Source: a virus. Taken from it: a stretch of DNA of 46,955 nt. The stretch is from positions 1 through 46,955 of the IMG/VR virus record IMGVR_UViG_3300036861_000180; one strand, given 5' to 3'. The notes below the pieces were generated by a model, which saw only the letters and a program-made list of their open reading frames with translations, was not told where the DNA came from and did not search any database. Shown here piece after piece: positions 7,134 through 16,247 of this stretch. Numbering within the stretch: the stretch's first letter is position 1; every line of letters begins with the position of its first letter. A program made the translations under genes and the position numbers.

Positions 7134-7852
7134 TGATCCGCTCGGCGCTGAGGGAGGTGCTTCGCCGACAGATCAATGAAGTCGCCGCGCAGGCGTGGAC
7201 CAATGCGGAGCTTGATGTCTATCTCGACATAGGAGTCCAAGCAATCGCCAAGGAGATCTACAAGATAGATCCCATGGCGTTTCGGAGCACTGAGCTAATC
7301 AATGTGGTGAGTGGCACCACTGATTACGCGCTCGCCACCACAGTTCAAGATCAGTCGGGCATCATGTTGGTTGAGCGCATGGGGCCAAGCTCCACCTCCT
7401 ATACTCAGCAAACCAAGATGGACTTGGACATCATTCGGAGTTACTTGCTGAGTGGGGTGCTGGTTGGCGTCCCCAATCTCCTCAATCACACGGATGGGGT
7501 ATATGCGGTTTCGGGTCTGGGTACTGTTGTCATTGCGCCTGCGCCTACCGCGAATGTCACCTCTGGGCTCCGAGTTACATACCGGCCCGTGTTTACCCTG
7601 GCGAGTGATTCGGATGCGCCTCCCTTCCCTGAACCATTCCACATTGGTGTAATCTACGCGGCCAAGCTCGCGGCACTGGGGGAAACCTGGAGTGAAACCG
7701 AGCGAGTAGAGAAGAGACTCAATGAACTCATCGCTGATCTCCCCTTCTACTTCTCCCGCGACGATGGCGAACCCGCCGCACTTCGACCGCAAGGGATCAC
7801 TGGTGGCAATTGGGCTACCATGCCGAGGAGCCTTGTAGGGCTGATTCGGTAG
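7133..7852 (+). CDS. Neck adaptor (head-tail connector) protein, SU10-adaptor-like
   Basis: The 239-residue product begins MIRSALREVLRRQINEVAAQ and continues with WTNAELDVYLDIGVQAIAKEIYKI, the helical N-terminal layout of podovirus adaptor proteins that bind the portal. A beta-rich middle (STELINVVSGTTDYAL...LRVTYRPVF) precedes a helix (IYAAKLAALGETWSETERVEKRLNEL). Size and location between the capsid and nozzle genes match an adaptor ring subunit. The start overlaps the previous stop by one base, and the next gene begins immediately after its stop. Confidence 0.7.
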   Translation: MIRSALREVLRRQINEVAAQAWTNAELDVYLDIGVQAIAKEIYKIDPMAFRSTELINVVSGTTDYALATTVQDQSGIMLVERMGPSSTSYTQQTKMDLDIIRSYLLSGVLVGVPNLLNHTDGVYAVSGLGTVVIAPAPTANVTSGLRVTYRPVFTLASDSDAPPFPEPFHIGVIYAAKLAALGETWSETERVEKRLNELIADLPFYFSRDDGEPAALRPQGITGGNWATMPRSLVGLIR

Positions 7853-10516
7853 ATGGCCCCGAACCGAGTCTTCTTCACTGATTTCTCGGGAGGTTGGGCT
7901 CCTAGCCGGAGTCCTACTAGCATTGCGCCTAATGAACTCCGCGACCTAAACAATTATTGTATTGGGCCGAAGGGTGAGTTGATGACTCGACCACCCTTGC
8001 TGCGGTCTAGTTCAGATGCTCACCCTGATGAGATATGGCATCTGAATATCAACAATGGCGAGCAAATTACCGATCCATGGGGGTTGCTCGTCGGGAATGA
8101 TGGGTCGGGTGCGTCTTACTTTGGGTTTGATAGTTCGTCAACACTAATTACGCTCACCGATCTCTTGGCTAACCCGTCGCTCGATCCCGCCCCTAATACA
8201 AAGTCCGTCATCTATAAAGACATCTTCTATGTCTTCTCGGATGGAATCGCAGGAGCCTTTGGGCCAGTAGCGGTTCCAATTCGTGTAGATATCTTGGATG
8301 ATCTAACATTTGACCACCCTGGCATAACCGCTCCGGGTGCGCCCACGGTCACTCCATTGGCGGGCGGTAGTCTTCCTGCGGCGGTCTATCAGTGTGTGGT
8401 GACTTTCTTCAACCCCCGCACAGGAACAGAATCGACCATTGGCACCTCTGCGTCGGTTACAACTGCGGCGGGTAATCTTCAGATCGCATGGAGTGGGATC
8501 CCGACCGCGAGCACAAGCACAAGCGGGCAAGCACAAGTCCAATACCGCCGACTCTGGCGCACCCTTCCGAACCAAGTCAATGAGTACTACCTAGTTGGCA
8601 CTCTCGTCGATAACACCACCACGGTCTTCACGGATAACGTGGCGGTTGCCTCGATGGGATCTCGCGCATCAATCGACAGATTTGAGGGCGAATTCTCTAT
8701 TACCTGGACGGGCGGGTTTGCGCTCTGGCGGGAGAGACTCTGGTCTACCACATTCCTCAGTAATTCGCTCATCGGGACTACCCAAGACTCGATTATCTAT
8801 AGTCGAATCGGATTAGTCGAGAATTACAATGGAGATGCCCTACTCCCCGTTGGGATGAATGATAACTCTCCGTTGATTAGTCTTGAGGCGGCAGATGACT
8901 ATCTACTTGCATTCAAGGCTCTGAATGTCTACCGCATCACAGGCACGGGGCCGAGTAATTTCCGAGTAGATCGCCTCCGCTCCCCTACTGGAATCTGGGA
9001 TACCTACGCGGTTGCGAGTGGGCCTCCGGGGACATTCTTCCTCGGCAGTGATGGTTACTTCTACTTCACCGCAGGGAACCAAGTCCAGAATATCTCCGAG
9101 AGACTCGGAAAGCTAGACCTCCACGCGGGTGTGAATCCTCCTCAAATCCAGTCCATTGTCTGGCCAGGTAAGAATTGGTTTATGACGGTGGTCTACCAGG
9201 AAGCGGATGTTGATTGCTTCGGGTCGGTGACAGGCATTATCGGCGATGGCTCGGGCGAAGCGGCGGGTGCGGTAGGGTCTTTTGGTTGGGCGACGGTATG
9301 TGACTCAGAGGGGACTGGGCAGCAAGTTCAAGCGGATGTGAATGGGGTGTTCATAATCGAGAATGTGCCATGCGGGGACTATAGCCTTATTCTCGCCGAT
9401 GATGCGGCCACTGCTTATCGCGAGGAGGCTGGCCCATTCACGGTTGAAGACGGAATAGAGACTGACGTGGGGACATTCCAGTTAGACACTCTCGGACCGG
9501 CCCCAGAATGCACAGGAACCCCCACAGGCGACCCGGCAAGTGCTACCGCTACCATCTACGTCTATGACTACGTGAAGAATGCATGGATGTATTGGAGTTT
9601 CTTGACGGGGACGACTCGCCCTAAGCCGAGATGCTTGAGCGTCGGGTACAATGCTGATACCCGAGGACCACGCCTCTACGTCGGGGGCCAGACTGATGCT
9701 AACGCCTTCGTGAATTACTTCGATGATGATCTGTTCAACTCTACTGCGAACACCACCGATGTCCTCAGTGTAGTTGGAGAGACCATCACCGATACTGATT
9801 CTTCCCCCGCTCGCTCGATTCGCACCAAGGATTTCGATGCGAAGGACTTCGGGTTCCCTGCTGGGAGCGCGTTCATCGTTCGCCAGGTACTCATGCGGGT
9901 CGCATGGCCGGTGAGTATCACGGATCAAGATACCCCCGATGGGAATTGGGACTTGGAGTTTGAGTTCAACTTATGGGGGGATACCAATACGGGGGTAGTT
10001 AACCCCGAACTCCTCGCGACCAACACCGCAGTATGGTCTACTGAAGATCGCGCTAATGAGCAGTGGCACGCACTAGGGCTTAGTTCGCAGGAGAATGCGA
10101 CTACTAGCATCGGACTCGAAATCATCAGCGAGGAGGGACTTGCCCCCCGTCGCCACTCCATTACGGGGATTGCATTCGATGTAGTGCCCGTGAATCGTGA
10201 TTTCGTCCAACCCAATACAATGTTGGTGAGCAACATCACCGGGTCAATCAGCGGGGTTGTAACTGGTGGAGCGGGCGGCACTGCCTATCTCTGCCCCGAG
10301 GACACTACGGTTCCCAATGATTCGATGGTAATGGACGGGAGCGGTAACTACTCGTTCACAGGACTCCCCCCTGGAGACTACCTCCTCATAGTCACCGATT
10401 CGGGTAACACTGCATCGGCGGTTGACTCGGTGACTCTCACGCTAGGTGAAGCGCTCGTCCACAACTTCGCCTCCCTCGACATCCCCGAACCCGCAGTCGG
10501 GTGCCCAATAGCATGA
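7853..10516 (+). CDS. Tail nozzle protein carrying two carboxypeptidase-regulatory-like beta domains
   Basis: 887 residues. The N-terminus (FFTDFSGGWAPSRSPTSI...ELRDLNNYCIGPKGELMTRPP) and the central repeats (DDYLLAFKALNVYRITGTG; GTFFLGSDGYFYFTAGN) are typical of podovirus nozzle or tail-tubular-B-like proteins, which form the hub below the adaptor. Two inserted modules near residues 457-545 and 793-885 read as Ig-like, carboxypeptidase-regulatory or Cna-B-type domains: a SVTGII/SISGVV opening strand, then NGVFIIENVPCGDYSLIL and GNYSFTGLPPGDYLLIV. Such modules usually mediate surface binding. The ATG abuts the previous stop with no clear ribosome site, so translation is probably coupled. Confidence 0.75.
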   Translation: MAPNRVFFTDFSGGWAPSRSPTSIAPNELRDLNNYCIGPKGELMTRPPLLRSSSDAHPDEIWHLNINNGEQITDPWGLLVGNDGSGASYFGFDSSSTLITLTDLLANPSLDPAPNTKSVIYKDIFYVFSDGIAGAFGPVAVPIRVDILDDLTFDHPGITAPGAPTVTPLAGGSLPAAVYQCVVTFFNPRTGTESTIGTSASVTTAAGNLQIAWSGIPTASTSTSGQAQVQYRRLWRTLPNQVNEYYLVGTLVDNTTTVFTDNVAVASMGSRASIDRFEGEFSITWTGGFALWRERLWSTTFLSNSLIGTTQDSIIYSRIGLVENYNGDALLPVGMNDNSPLISLEAADDYLLAFKALNVYRITGTGPSNFRVDRLRSPTGIWDTYAVASGPPGTFFLGSDGYFYFTAGNQVQNISERLGKLDLHAGVNPPQIQSIVWPGKNWFMTVVYQEADVDCFGSVTGIIGDGSGEAAGAVGSFGWATVCDSEGTGQQVQADVNGVFIIENVPCGDYSLILADDAATAYREEAGPFTVEDGIETDVGTFQLDTLGPAPECTGTPTGDPASATATIYVYDYVKNAWMYWSFLTGTTRPKPRCLSVGYNADTRGPRLYVGGQTDANAFVNYFDDDLFNSTANTTDVLSVVGETITDTDSSPARSIRTKDFDAKDFGFPAGSAFIVRQVLMRVAWPVSITDQDTPDGNWDLEFEFNLWGDTNTGVVNPELLATNTAVWSTEDRANEQWHALGLSSQENATTSIGLEIISEEGLAPRRHSITGIAFDVVPVNRDFVQPNTMLVSNITGSISGVVTGGAGGTAYLCPEDTTVPNDSMVMDGSGNYSFTGLPPGDYLLIVTDSGNTASAVDSVTLTLGEALVHNFASLDIPEPAVGCPIA

Positions 10517-11019
10517 GCGATCAACCGGGCTCGCGCACTGTCGAGGAAGTCACCACTGGTCATGTGCCCGACTTGTTGACTGAAGTGGAGACTGAGGGGA
10601 GCACTCCGCTCATTGAAACTAAAGTTGACATCCTGATGAGGCAAGTGAAATTCCTCGTGGACGCAGTGAATGGGCGGATGTCATTCGGGGACGGGAAGCA
10701 GTCGAGTCGAGTGGGGAACCTCGATGGAGTCAACGTCCAATACACATTCAATGCGGTCGCGGTAGTTGAGGCGATCCCACATAACCTAGGCCGCAAGCCA
10801 GTTGGTTACGTGGTGGCGGATACTCAGTGGGCGGCGATAGGGACGAATCCTCCACCGATTATTCTTTCGTGCGGGAGTAATGGTGATCCCCTCTATGGTG
10901 GTGGAGATAACCGAATCACCAATGTGCCCACGGATTGGGATAATAGGCTAGTGTACTTTAGGCTTGCTGGCGCGAATACAAATTGGTTGCCTGCACTTTT
11001 CCGCATCTGGTTGTTCTAA
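10513..11019 (+). CDS. Small tail-associated protein, 168 aa
   Basis: Starts MSDQPGSRTVEEVTTGHVPD; its ATG overlaps the nozzle stop (ATGA). The N-terminal half is helical (ETKVDILMRQVKFLVDAVNGRM). The C-terminal half has the motif AIPHNLGRKPVGYVVADTQW followed by strands ending in LPALFRIWLF. This 'HNLGR-P-GY' pattern is widespread in small phage proteins encoded beside tail-fibre or nozzle genes. A structural tail role is likely; the exact part is unknown. Confidence 0.6.
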   Translation: MSDQPGSRTVEEVTTGHVPDLLTEVETEGSTPLIETKVDILMRQVKFLVDAVNGRMSFGDGKQSSRVGNLDGVNVQYTFNAVAVVEAIPHNLGRKPVGYVVADTQWAAIGTNPPPIILSCGSNGDPLYGGGDNRITNVPTDWDNRLVYFRLAGANTNWLPALFRIWLF

Positions 11020-11028
11020 GGAGTTGTG

Positions 11029-11343
11029 ATGCCTGTTGACCCGACTAAGCCGCAGATGAACTACCCCGCTCCTCCGATGCCCCCCACGGGAGCACCACAG
11101 GGAGCCGCTCTCCCTCCCCCGCAGTCCATGGGACCGAGCCAAGGCAATCAGACGTATGGTGGCGTACTCAGTCAGCCGCAGAGCATGCTCCCGACTAGTC
11201 TTGCTCCCGCTCCTGTGCAGCCCGGACCGGTTCCGCAAGGGACTACGCCTCAAGACATGCTCAAGATGCTCATGAGCGGTGGGGTGGGTCAAGGCCAAGT
11301 TCCGCCCGCCATGAGTGGTCCGCCCGGATTGCGTCAGATATAG
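11029..11343 (+). CDS. Proline-rich, probably disordered protein, 104 aa
   Basis: ATG at 11029 with AAGGAG seven bases upstream. About a quarter of the residues are proline, with frequent Gln, Gly and Met (NYPAPPMPPTGAPQGAALPP). Only one short helix is likely (PQDMLKMLMSG). It opens a run of three Pro/Gly-rich proteins between the nozzle and the glycine-zipper protein, where podoviruses usually encode internal virion (ejection) proteins. No family recognised. Confidence 0.55.
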   Translation: MPVDPTKPQMNYPAPPMPPTGAPQGAALPPPQSMGPSQGNQTYGGVLSQPQSMLPTSLAPAPVQPGPVPQGTTPQDMLKMLMSGGVGQGQVPPAMSGPPGLRQI

Positions 11344-11352
11344 GAGCGAGTG

Positions 11353-12063
11353 ATGCCGACCCCTCTGTACGATCAACTCTTGACTCAAGCCGGAGGGCGA
11401 ACCTCGGGTAGCCCAGTAGCCCGCATTGGTGGCGGTGGACGCACCATGCAGCCGAGTATCCCCTCTTACCCTTCCCCCCCTTCGTCTACAGCGGGAGCAA
11501 CTGGCCGTCCCTCCTCCCGGCCAGTCGTCCCTGTTGGTGTACAAGCCCCAACCGCTCCCGCTGCGCCGGTCTCCTCCCCGGCAGGGCCTACACCGGCAGG
11601 GACACCTTTGAATCCAAGGGGGCCAATTGGGGGTGGCGGGCCTGAAGGAGTGAGAGAGCCTCCTCCGCAAGTTCCACAACCTGCTCAGCCTCCCCCGCCT
11701 CCTCAGATGCGATATGGGCCAGCGGGGGGAACGCCTACGGCCGCACTAGGCAACACTACTCCCGCGCAACCCACATTGAATCTCAACCGAGTCCCATCGA
11801 GGCGCGATTATGTTGGCCTTCTCCCTGGTACTGCTATTGGTACTCCTTACGGCGCTGCGTCTGTGGGATCGGACGGGCACCCAGTAATCCAATTCTCCAC
11901 CCCGGAGCATGAGGCAAGGTATCGCCAAGACGAGACCCAGTATCGGAATCGGTTCGGACCGACTCCTCTAAGTGCGTTCCCGGGAGCACCACAGCCAATT
12001 GTTCAACTTGGCCGACCCGCCTGGAATCCCTTCACCGGGGCCTGGACGGTTCCACAGCAATGA
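11353..12063 (+). CDS. Proline-rich structural-block protein, 236 aa
   Basis: ATG at 11353 with AGGAG six bases upstream. After MPTPLYDQLLTQAGGRTSG comes a long Pro/Ala/Gly/Ser linker (roughly residues 30-130). A more ordered C-terminus follows (NRVPSRRDYVGLLPGTAIGT...HPVIQFSTPEHEARYRQDETQYRNRF). The composition matches its neighbours. Role unknown; an internal virion protein or flexible tail component is the contextual guess. Confidence 0.55.
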   Translation: MPTPLYDQLLTQAGGRTSGSPVARIGGGGRTMQPSIPSYPSPPSSTAGATGRPSSRPVVPVGVQAPTAPAAPVSSPAGPTPAGTPLNPRGPIGGGGPEGVREPPPQVPQPAQPPPPPQMRYGPAGGTPTAALGNTTPAQPTLNLNRVPSRRDYVGLLPGTAIGTPYGAASVGSDGHPVIQFSTPEHEARYRQDETQYRNRFGPTPLSAFPGAPQPIVQLGRPAWNPFTGAWTVPQQ

Positions 12064-12100
12064 CTCATAAGTCCAGTAAACTCTAGAGTAAGGGGCGACT

Positions 12101-13348
12101 GTGGTTCTACTGCAAGACGCATTCAAGAAGAAGAGTGGGCTAACTCTTGTCACGGGTGAGCCCCTTAACTACCCGCCCCCACCGCAGGTATCGAACTCCG
12201 CTGCACCTACCCCTCAGCCACCACAGTTCGCCCCTCCGCCCCCTGCGGCGGGTACTAACTATGGGGTGAGTGGTCCGCCTAGTTCGCATATTGGCACCAC
12301 CACTCCTCCGACCGGCCCCACCCCCTACGCGGCTACAGGAACCAAAGGCGCTCCCGGCCAAGTCAACATGTACACGACTTCGGGCTCGCCTGATGTCACG
12401 GGGCAGCCAACCGGGCAGCCTGCACCTACGCCGGGGAGTGGGAGCGGGAGTATCTTCAGTGGGTCCGAAGAGGACAAACTCAACTACATCACCTCTCATC
12501 CCTCCGACTTCGATACCTCAATCTCCCGTGAGCAGTGGAGAGCGTGGCTACCCGACCTTGATCGCGGCTGCCCGAGTAACAAGCCGTTCAAGACTTCCCG
12601 CCCCGGCCCCGGAGGCCCCATCTCTGGCCCCGAGAGGTGTGTCGTCAAGCCCGATGATTGCCCCGATGGGATGCGAGTTATCGGCAATGATCGTAGTGGA
12701 ACCGCGAAGTGCTTGCCACAGAATGATGCCGCATTCGGTGGAGGTAGTGGCGGGGGCTACCCGGGTGGTGGTGGAGGCCCGGGTGGTGGATACCCTGGTG
12801 GTGGAGGTGGTGGAATAGGCGGCTCCGGTGGTGGAGGATTCGGCAACCCCGCGACAATGGGCTTCGGTGGGCTCTCCGATCAACTCCAGCAACTCATACA
12901 GGGGAACCTGAGTGGTCAACCTTCGCGCTATACCCCCGAGGCGATTGCTACACTCCTTAGTCAGACGAAAGCAACCGCAGAGGATCAAAGTGAGCAGATG
13001 CGCAACGCAATCAACGAAGATGCGGCTGCGCGAGGAGTACTTGGGGCGGGTAGCACGGGAACCGCCCTCGCTAACGCTCGAATCGCTGCCAACCGTACCG
13101 TTGCCGGGGAACAAGGGTCCATCGCACGGGAGAAAATCACTGCGGACTATCAGGATAAGCAACAGGCAATACAGAATGCCCAAACGTTCCTCGATCAAGC
13201 CCGAGACTGGGCGTACAAGCAGCAAATGACGCAGATGCAGAGAGAGCAGTTTAATGCGAATCTCGCTCTCGCCTATGCGCGTATGCAGCAAGAATGGGAT
13301 CAACTCGAATACCAGTTCGGTACTGGTCTAATCGGCGGGGGCATCTAA
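12101..13348 (+). CDS. Candidate ejection protein: Pro/Gly-rich N-half, helical C-half
   Basis: GTG at 12101 with AAGGGG upstream. The 415 residues divide into a proline-rich N-terminal part, a cysteine-containing segment near residues 155-205 (DRGCPSNKP, ERCVVKPDDCPDG, AKCLPQ), a poly-glycine stretch near residues 210-250 (GGGSGGGYPGGGGG), and a long helical C-terminal region (PEAIATLLSQTKATAEDQSEQ...ARMQQEWDQLEYQFGTGLI). Long alanine/glutamine-rich helices beside a glycine-zipper gene fit internal virion proteins released during DNA ejection. Its stop overlaps the next start (TAATG). Confidence 0.55.
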   Translation: MVLLQDAFKKKSGLTLVTGEPLNYPPPPQVSNSAAPTPQPPQFAPPPPAAGTNYGVSGPPSSHIGTTTPPTGPTPYAATGTKGAPGQVNMYTTSGSPDVTGQPTGQPAPTPGSGSGSIFSGSEEDKLNYITSHPSDFDTSISREQWRAWLPDLDRGCPSNKPFKTSRPGPGGPISGPERCVVKPDDCPDGMRVIGNDRSGTAKCLPQNDAAFGGGSGGGYPGGGGGPGGGYPGGGGGGIGGSGGGGFGNPATMGFGGLSDQLQQLIQGNLSGQPSRYTPEAIATLLSQTKATAEDQSEQMRNAINEDAAARGVLGAGSTGTALANARIAANRTVAGEQGSIAREKITADYQDKQQAIQNAQTFLDQARDWAYKQQMTQMQREQFNANLALAYARMQQEWDQLEYQFGTGLIGGGI

Positions 13349-13845
13349 TGGGACTGTTTGGCAGCATAGGCAAAGGAGCAGCGGCGGGTTCGATTGGCGG
13401 CCCCTGGGGCTCGATAATCGGTGGCGGATTGGGTCTCCTCGGTGGACTCTTCGGGCACAAGGCCAAACAGAAGCAGGAGAAGGAGCAGAGGCGAGCACAG
13501 ATCGGTGCGGCTACTCTCGGTCAGAATATGTCCGAGGACAAACGCCTTGCTCGCCTGAAGCTCGGCCAATCCATCCTCGCTGGCCTTCACCCCGGGGCTG
13601 CATACGGTGGTCGTGTGAATTTCAACACCGCGATTGACCCTGCGATTCTGGCGGAACTTTCCAAGCGTAGGGAGTATGACTTCTCCCAGGGGATTCCCGA
13701 TCAGACGGTGGGGGCGGGGACAGGGCTACTCGGCGGGCTATTCAGTGGGGCGGGGAACTTGCTAGGAGAAGCGGATTTGCAGCGACGACTTCGACGGCAG
13801 CAACAGGAACCCATTACCTCTTTCACTGATCCTAGCGCGCTCTAA
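13348..13845 (+). CDS. Glycine-zipper candidate membrane-active ejection protein
   Basis: Starts MGLFGSIGKGAAAGSIGGPW at the TAATG overlap. Residues 2-38 form GxxxG repeats (IGKGAAAGSIGGPWG...GGGLGLLGGLFG) able to insert in membranes, followed by a basic helix (HKAKQKQEKEQRRAQ). A second glycine-rich hydrophobic stretch sits near residues 128-145 (GAGTGLLGGLFSGAGNLLG). Such proteins are frequent in podovirus ejection gene sets, where they may help form a channel across the host envelope. 165 residues. Confidence 0.6.
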   Translation: MGLFGSIGKGAAAGSIGGPWGSIIGGGLGLLGGLFGHKAKQKQEKEQRRAQIGAATLGQNMSEDKRLARLKLGQSILAGLHPGAAYGGRVNFNTAIDPAILAELSKRREYDFSQGIPDQTVGAGTGLLGGLFSGAGNLLGEADLQRRLRRQQQEPITSFTDPSAL

Positions 13846-14897
13846 TGAGTGTCCTCGACGACATCGCCGCCGCTCTTCGCGCGAGGACTAAAACTCGTGT
13901 GTATGGGACTCCATTCGCGGACGAGAAGCTTGCGCAGTTGGCAACTGAGCAGCAAGCGCGGGATGTGGGGCTCAAGCAGGCTCAGTTCAACCTTGATGAA
14001 GATCAGCAAATGGCCCCGATTCGCAGGGAGGTTCAACAGTCTCTTGTCCATCAACGCGGGGCGACAACTGAGAATACCCAAGAGCGCACAAAGGGACTTG
14101 AGTTCAATAACTCGCCTGAGATGCAGGATCTCAAGAGGAGACAAGCCGAGATCACGCTTGATATCGTGACGAACAAGGATAAGCGTGCAGCGGAAAAGCA
14201 CAAGCCAGAACTTGATCTGATACAGGCGAGGATTGCGCATCTGAATCGTCCTTCTACTGCGGGTTCGCCTAAGCCTCCTTCCTATACGTTTAAGGAGGGT
14301 GCAGATGGTAATCTCTATGCGTTCAATCCGAAGGACCCCAGTGCTGCCCCGATATTGGCTGGAGCGGGTTCCACGGCCGCCCCGCCTACCACACCCGGAG
14401 CTGCTCCGGTTGCCGGTCCCACTACTCCACAAGGATTCCAACCCAAGAAGTCTAGCGCCGAACTCAACGAGACTGCTCCGCTCAAGGCGCTCATCGCTGA
14501 TATGAATAGGCTAGAACAACTCGCGGCCGATCCGAAGGTCAACAGCTATTTCGGAGTTGGTGTTGGTCAACTCACCAAGGCAACCCGTGGATACCGCGAC
14601 CTTGATCCAAAGGTACAAGAGGCATTCAGACTCGCGCAGAGCGCCCTTGTCACTAAGCTGCGTCAGATTTCAGGAGGTGCGGTTACTCCTTCCGAAGCAG
14701 CGAGACTTGAACCTTTGCTCCCCAATCCCGGTGACTCGGCGTCTAAGTTTGCATCTGATCTCAAGGCGTTTAGGCGTGAGTTGAGTAACTCAGTTGCGTC
14801 TAGGAGGGGTCAACCATTACAGGGCGCAGTACAAGAGCCCGGCTCCGCTGAGCAATGGATTAGAGACCCCGCTACCGGAAAGCTTCGGCGGAAGTAA
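13845..14897 (+). CDS. Candidate internal virion (DNA ejection) protein
   Basis: 350 residues, largely helical and charged in the first 150 (DEKLAQLATEQQARDVGLKQ; NSPEMQDLKRRQAEITLDIV), with a Pro/Ala linker near 160-200. The C-terminal domain contains LKALIADMNRLEQLAADPKV and the segment ISGGAVTPSEAARLEPLLPNPGD. The 'GG-VT-SE--R---LP' pattern recurs in phage DNA-injection-type proteins. TAATG overlaps at both ends mark tight coupling with both neighbours. Confidence 0.6.
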   Translation: MSVLDDIAAALRARTKTRVYGTPFADEKLAQLATEQQARDVGLKQAQFNLDEDQQMAPIRREVQQSLVHQRGATTENTQERTKGLEFNNSPEMQDLKRRQAEITLDIVTNKDKRAAEKHKPELDLIQARIAHLNRPSTAGSPKPPSYTFKEGADGNLYAFNPKDPSAAPILAGAGSTAAPPTTPGAAPVAGPTTPQGFQPKKSSAELNETAPLKALIADMNRLEQLAADPKVNSYFGVGVGQLTKATRGYRDLDPKVQEAFRLAQSALVTKLRQISGGAVTPSEAARLEPLLPNPGDSASKFASDLKAFRRELSNSVASRRGQPLQGAVQEPGSAEQWIRDPATGKLRRK

Positions 14898-15826
14898 TGG
14901 CTGATAGGATAGTCCAATTCGGCGGCAAGGCTCATACCTTCCCCGGTGATGCCACCGATGATGAGATTGCAGAAGCATTGCAGTCTTCGGGTACCACGCT
15001 CCCTTCCGATGAGCAGATTCAAGATTTCGTGAGACCCCAAGCACAGGCGGGTGGGCATCCTCTCGCCCAAATCGGCCAAGGGATAGAAGACGCCACGGCT
15101 CGATGGGCGGTCAATGCACACGATCTCCACGCCAAGGCCGCGAGCATGCTTCCCCAGAGTCTCCAAGGCATCGCGAGCCCTCCTCCCCTCCCCGATGGAT
15201 TGACCAGTGACGCACTTAAACAGCAGTTGACCGCGCAGACTCCACTCCAGGCGGTTGGACAGACCGCTCCATCTCTTGCTCTAGCGGCAGCAGTCCCCGG
15301 CGCGGGTGGACTCGCGGGGGTGGGTCTCAATGCGGCCACAAGTGCGGGCATCACAGCCCTAGATACTGGCAATCCCATGGCCGCACTAGAGGCGGGTGGA
15401 GGGAGTGCAGTACTCGGAGGAGCAGGCGCGGCGCTCTCTAAACTCAGTGCCCCCGCTAAGTGGGGATTGGTTAACACACTTGCCAAGGCGGTTAAGATGG
15501 GTGGTCTTGGAGCACTCGCCGGAGCCTTCGCGGGCCGGAATGGCGGACCACAAGAGATGGTAATGAATGCCGCAATCGGGGCATTGATTACGAGAACTAG
15601 CGGCGATAAGGCGGTTGAGAGTCAGTTGAAGAGAGCGGTTAAGTCCGACTCTGATGCTTCAATCTCTCGTCTCCTCTGGAGACTCCTCCCACCCGCAGTA
15701 GCACACGGTTTGGGAGCGGGAGAGCCCTCATACGACACCACCGACAAACTCATGAATGCAGACTCGCCGGCTGCGCTCGCCGACATAGCCAAGCGTCGGC
15801 AGCAAGCTCAAAGCGTACTGAGGTAG
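14897..15826 (+). CDS. Candidate ejection protein with hydrophobic Ala/Gly-rich core
   Basis: 309 residues. The opening MADRIVQFGGKAHTFPGDAT followed by DDEIAEAL is a short module seen at the N-termini of several podovirus internal proteins. Residues 110-220 are Ala/Gly-rich and hydrophobic (APSLALAAAVPGAGGLAGVG; MGGLGALAGAFAGRNGG), suggesting membrane-interacting helices. Fourth and last in the run of ejection candidates, coupled to the previous gene by TAATG. Confidence 0.6.
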   Translation: MADRIVQFGGKAHTFPGDATDDEIAEALQSSGTTLPSDEQIQDFVRPQAQAGGHPLAQIGQGIEDATARWAVNAHDLHAKAASMLPQSLQGIASPPPLPDGLTSDALKQQLTAQTPLQAVGQTAPSLALAAAVPGAGGLAGVGLNAATSAGITALDTGNPMAALEAGGGSAVLGGAGAALSKLSAPAKWGLVNTLAKAVKMGGLGALAGAFAGRNGGPQEMVMNAAIGALITRTSGDKAVESQLKRAVKSDSDASISRLLWRLLPPAVAHGLGAGEPSYDTTDKLMNADSPAALADIAKRRQQAQSVLR

Positions 15827-15834
15827 GAGGAACG

Positions 15835-16236
15835 ATGGAACTAATTTGCGAGGAAGACAAGTTCCCCATAGTGAAGTTCTCTTATGGGAAGAGCCCAAGC
15901 CCACGAGGTGACTACTTTGTTTCTGGAGGTGTACGACTTGGCCCATTTCGTCCACCAGAAGGGCCGATTGAAGACGGGCAGCGTATGCCTCCAATGGTCA
16001 AAGGGCCTAAAGATTGGGACGGGGGTCTAAAGAAGAGAATTGTGTGTTGGAGACTTCGGAACAAGCGGCACTCGTGGGGAATTTATGATCTCCTCGCGCA
16101 GAAGTACCACAACCGCCGTTTCGGAACATTTCGGTTCAAGAAGGACGCAACCGAGTGTGATCTAGACGCAGACTTGTCGAAAATAATGGTTGATGTCGGC
16201 AAGTGGGCGGTAGGATTCCGCTTCGGCAGATTCTAA
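15835..16236 (+). CDS. Hypothetical protein, 133 aa
   Basis: A strong AGGAGGAACG ribosome site precedes the ATG. The protein starts MELICEEDKFPIVKFSYGK; it is basic and aromatic-rich (KKRIVCWRLRNKRHSWGIYD; KYHNRRFGTFRFKKDATEC) and predicted to be mostly beta. It lies between the ejection group and the first of four consecutive signal-peptide genes. No family recognised. Confidence 0.6.
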   Translation: MELICEEDKFPIVKFSYGKSPSPRGDYFVSGGVRLGPFRPPEGPIEDGQRMPPMVKGPKDWDGGLKKRIVCWRLRNKRHSWGIYDLLAQKYHNRRFGTFRFKKDATECDLDADLSKIMVDVGKWAVGFRFGRF

Positions 16237-16247
16237 GGGAGAGATAG

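Noticed and set aside
12548-13303. 251-codon minus-strand open frame
   Set aside because: Antisense to the candidate ejection gene; its Thr/Arg-rich repeats are the reverse reading of the poly-Gly region.
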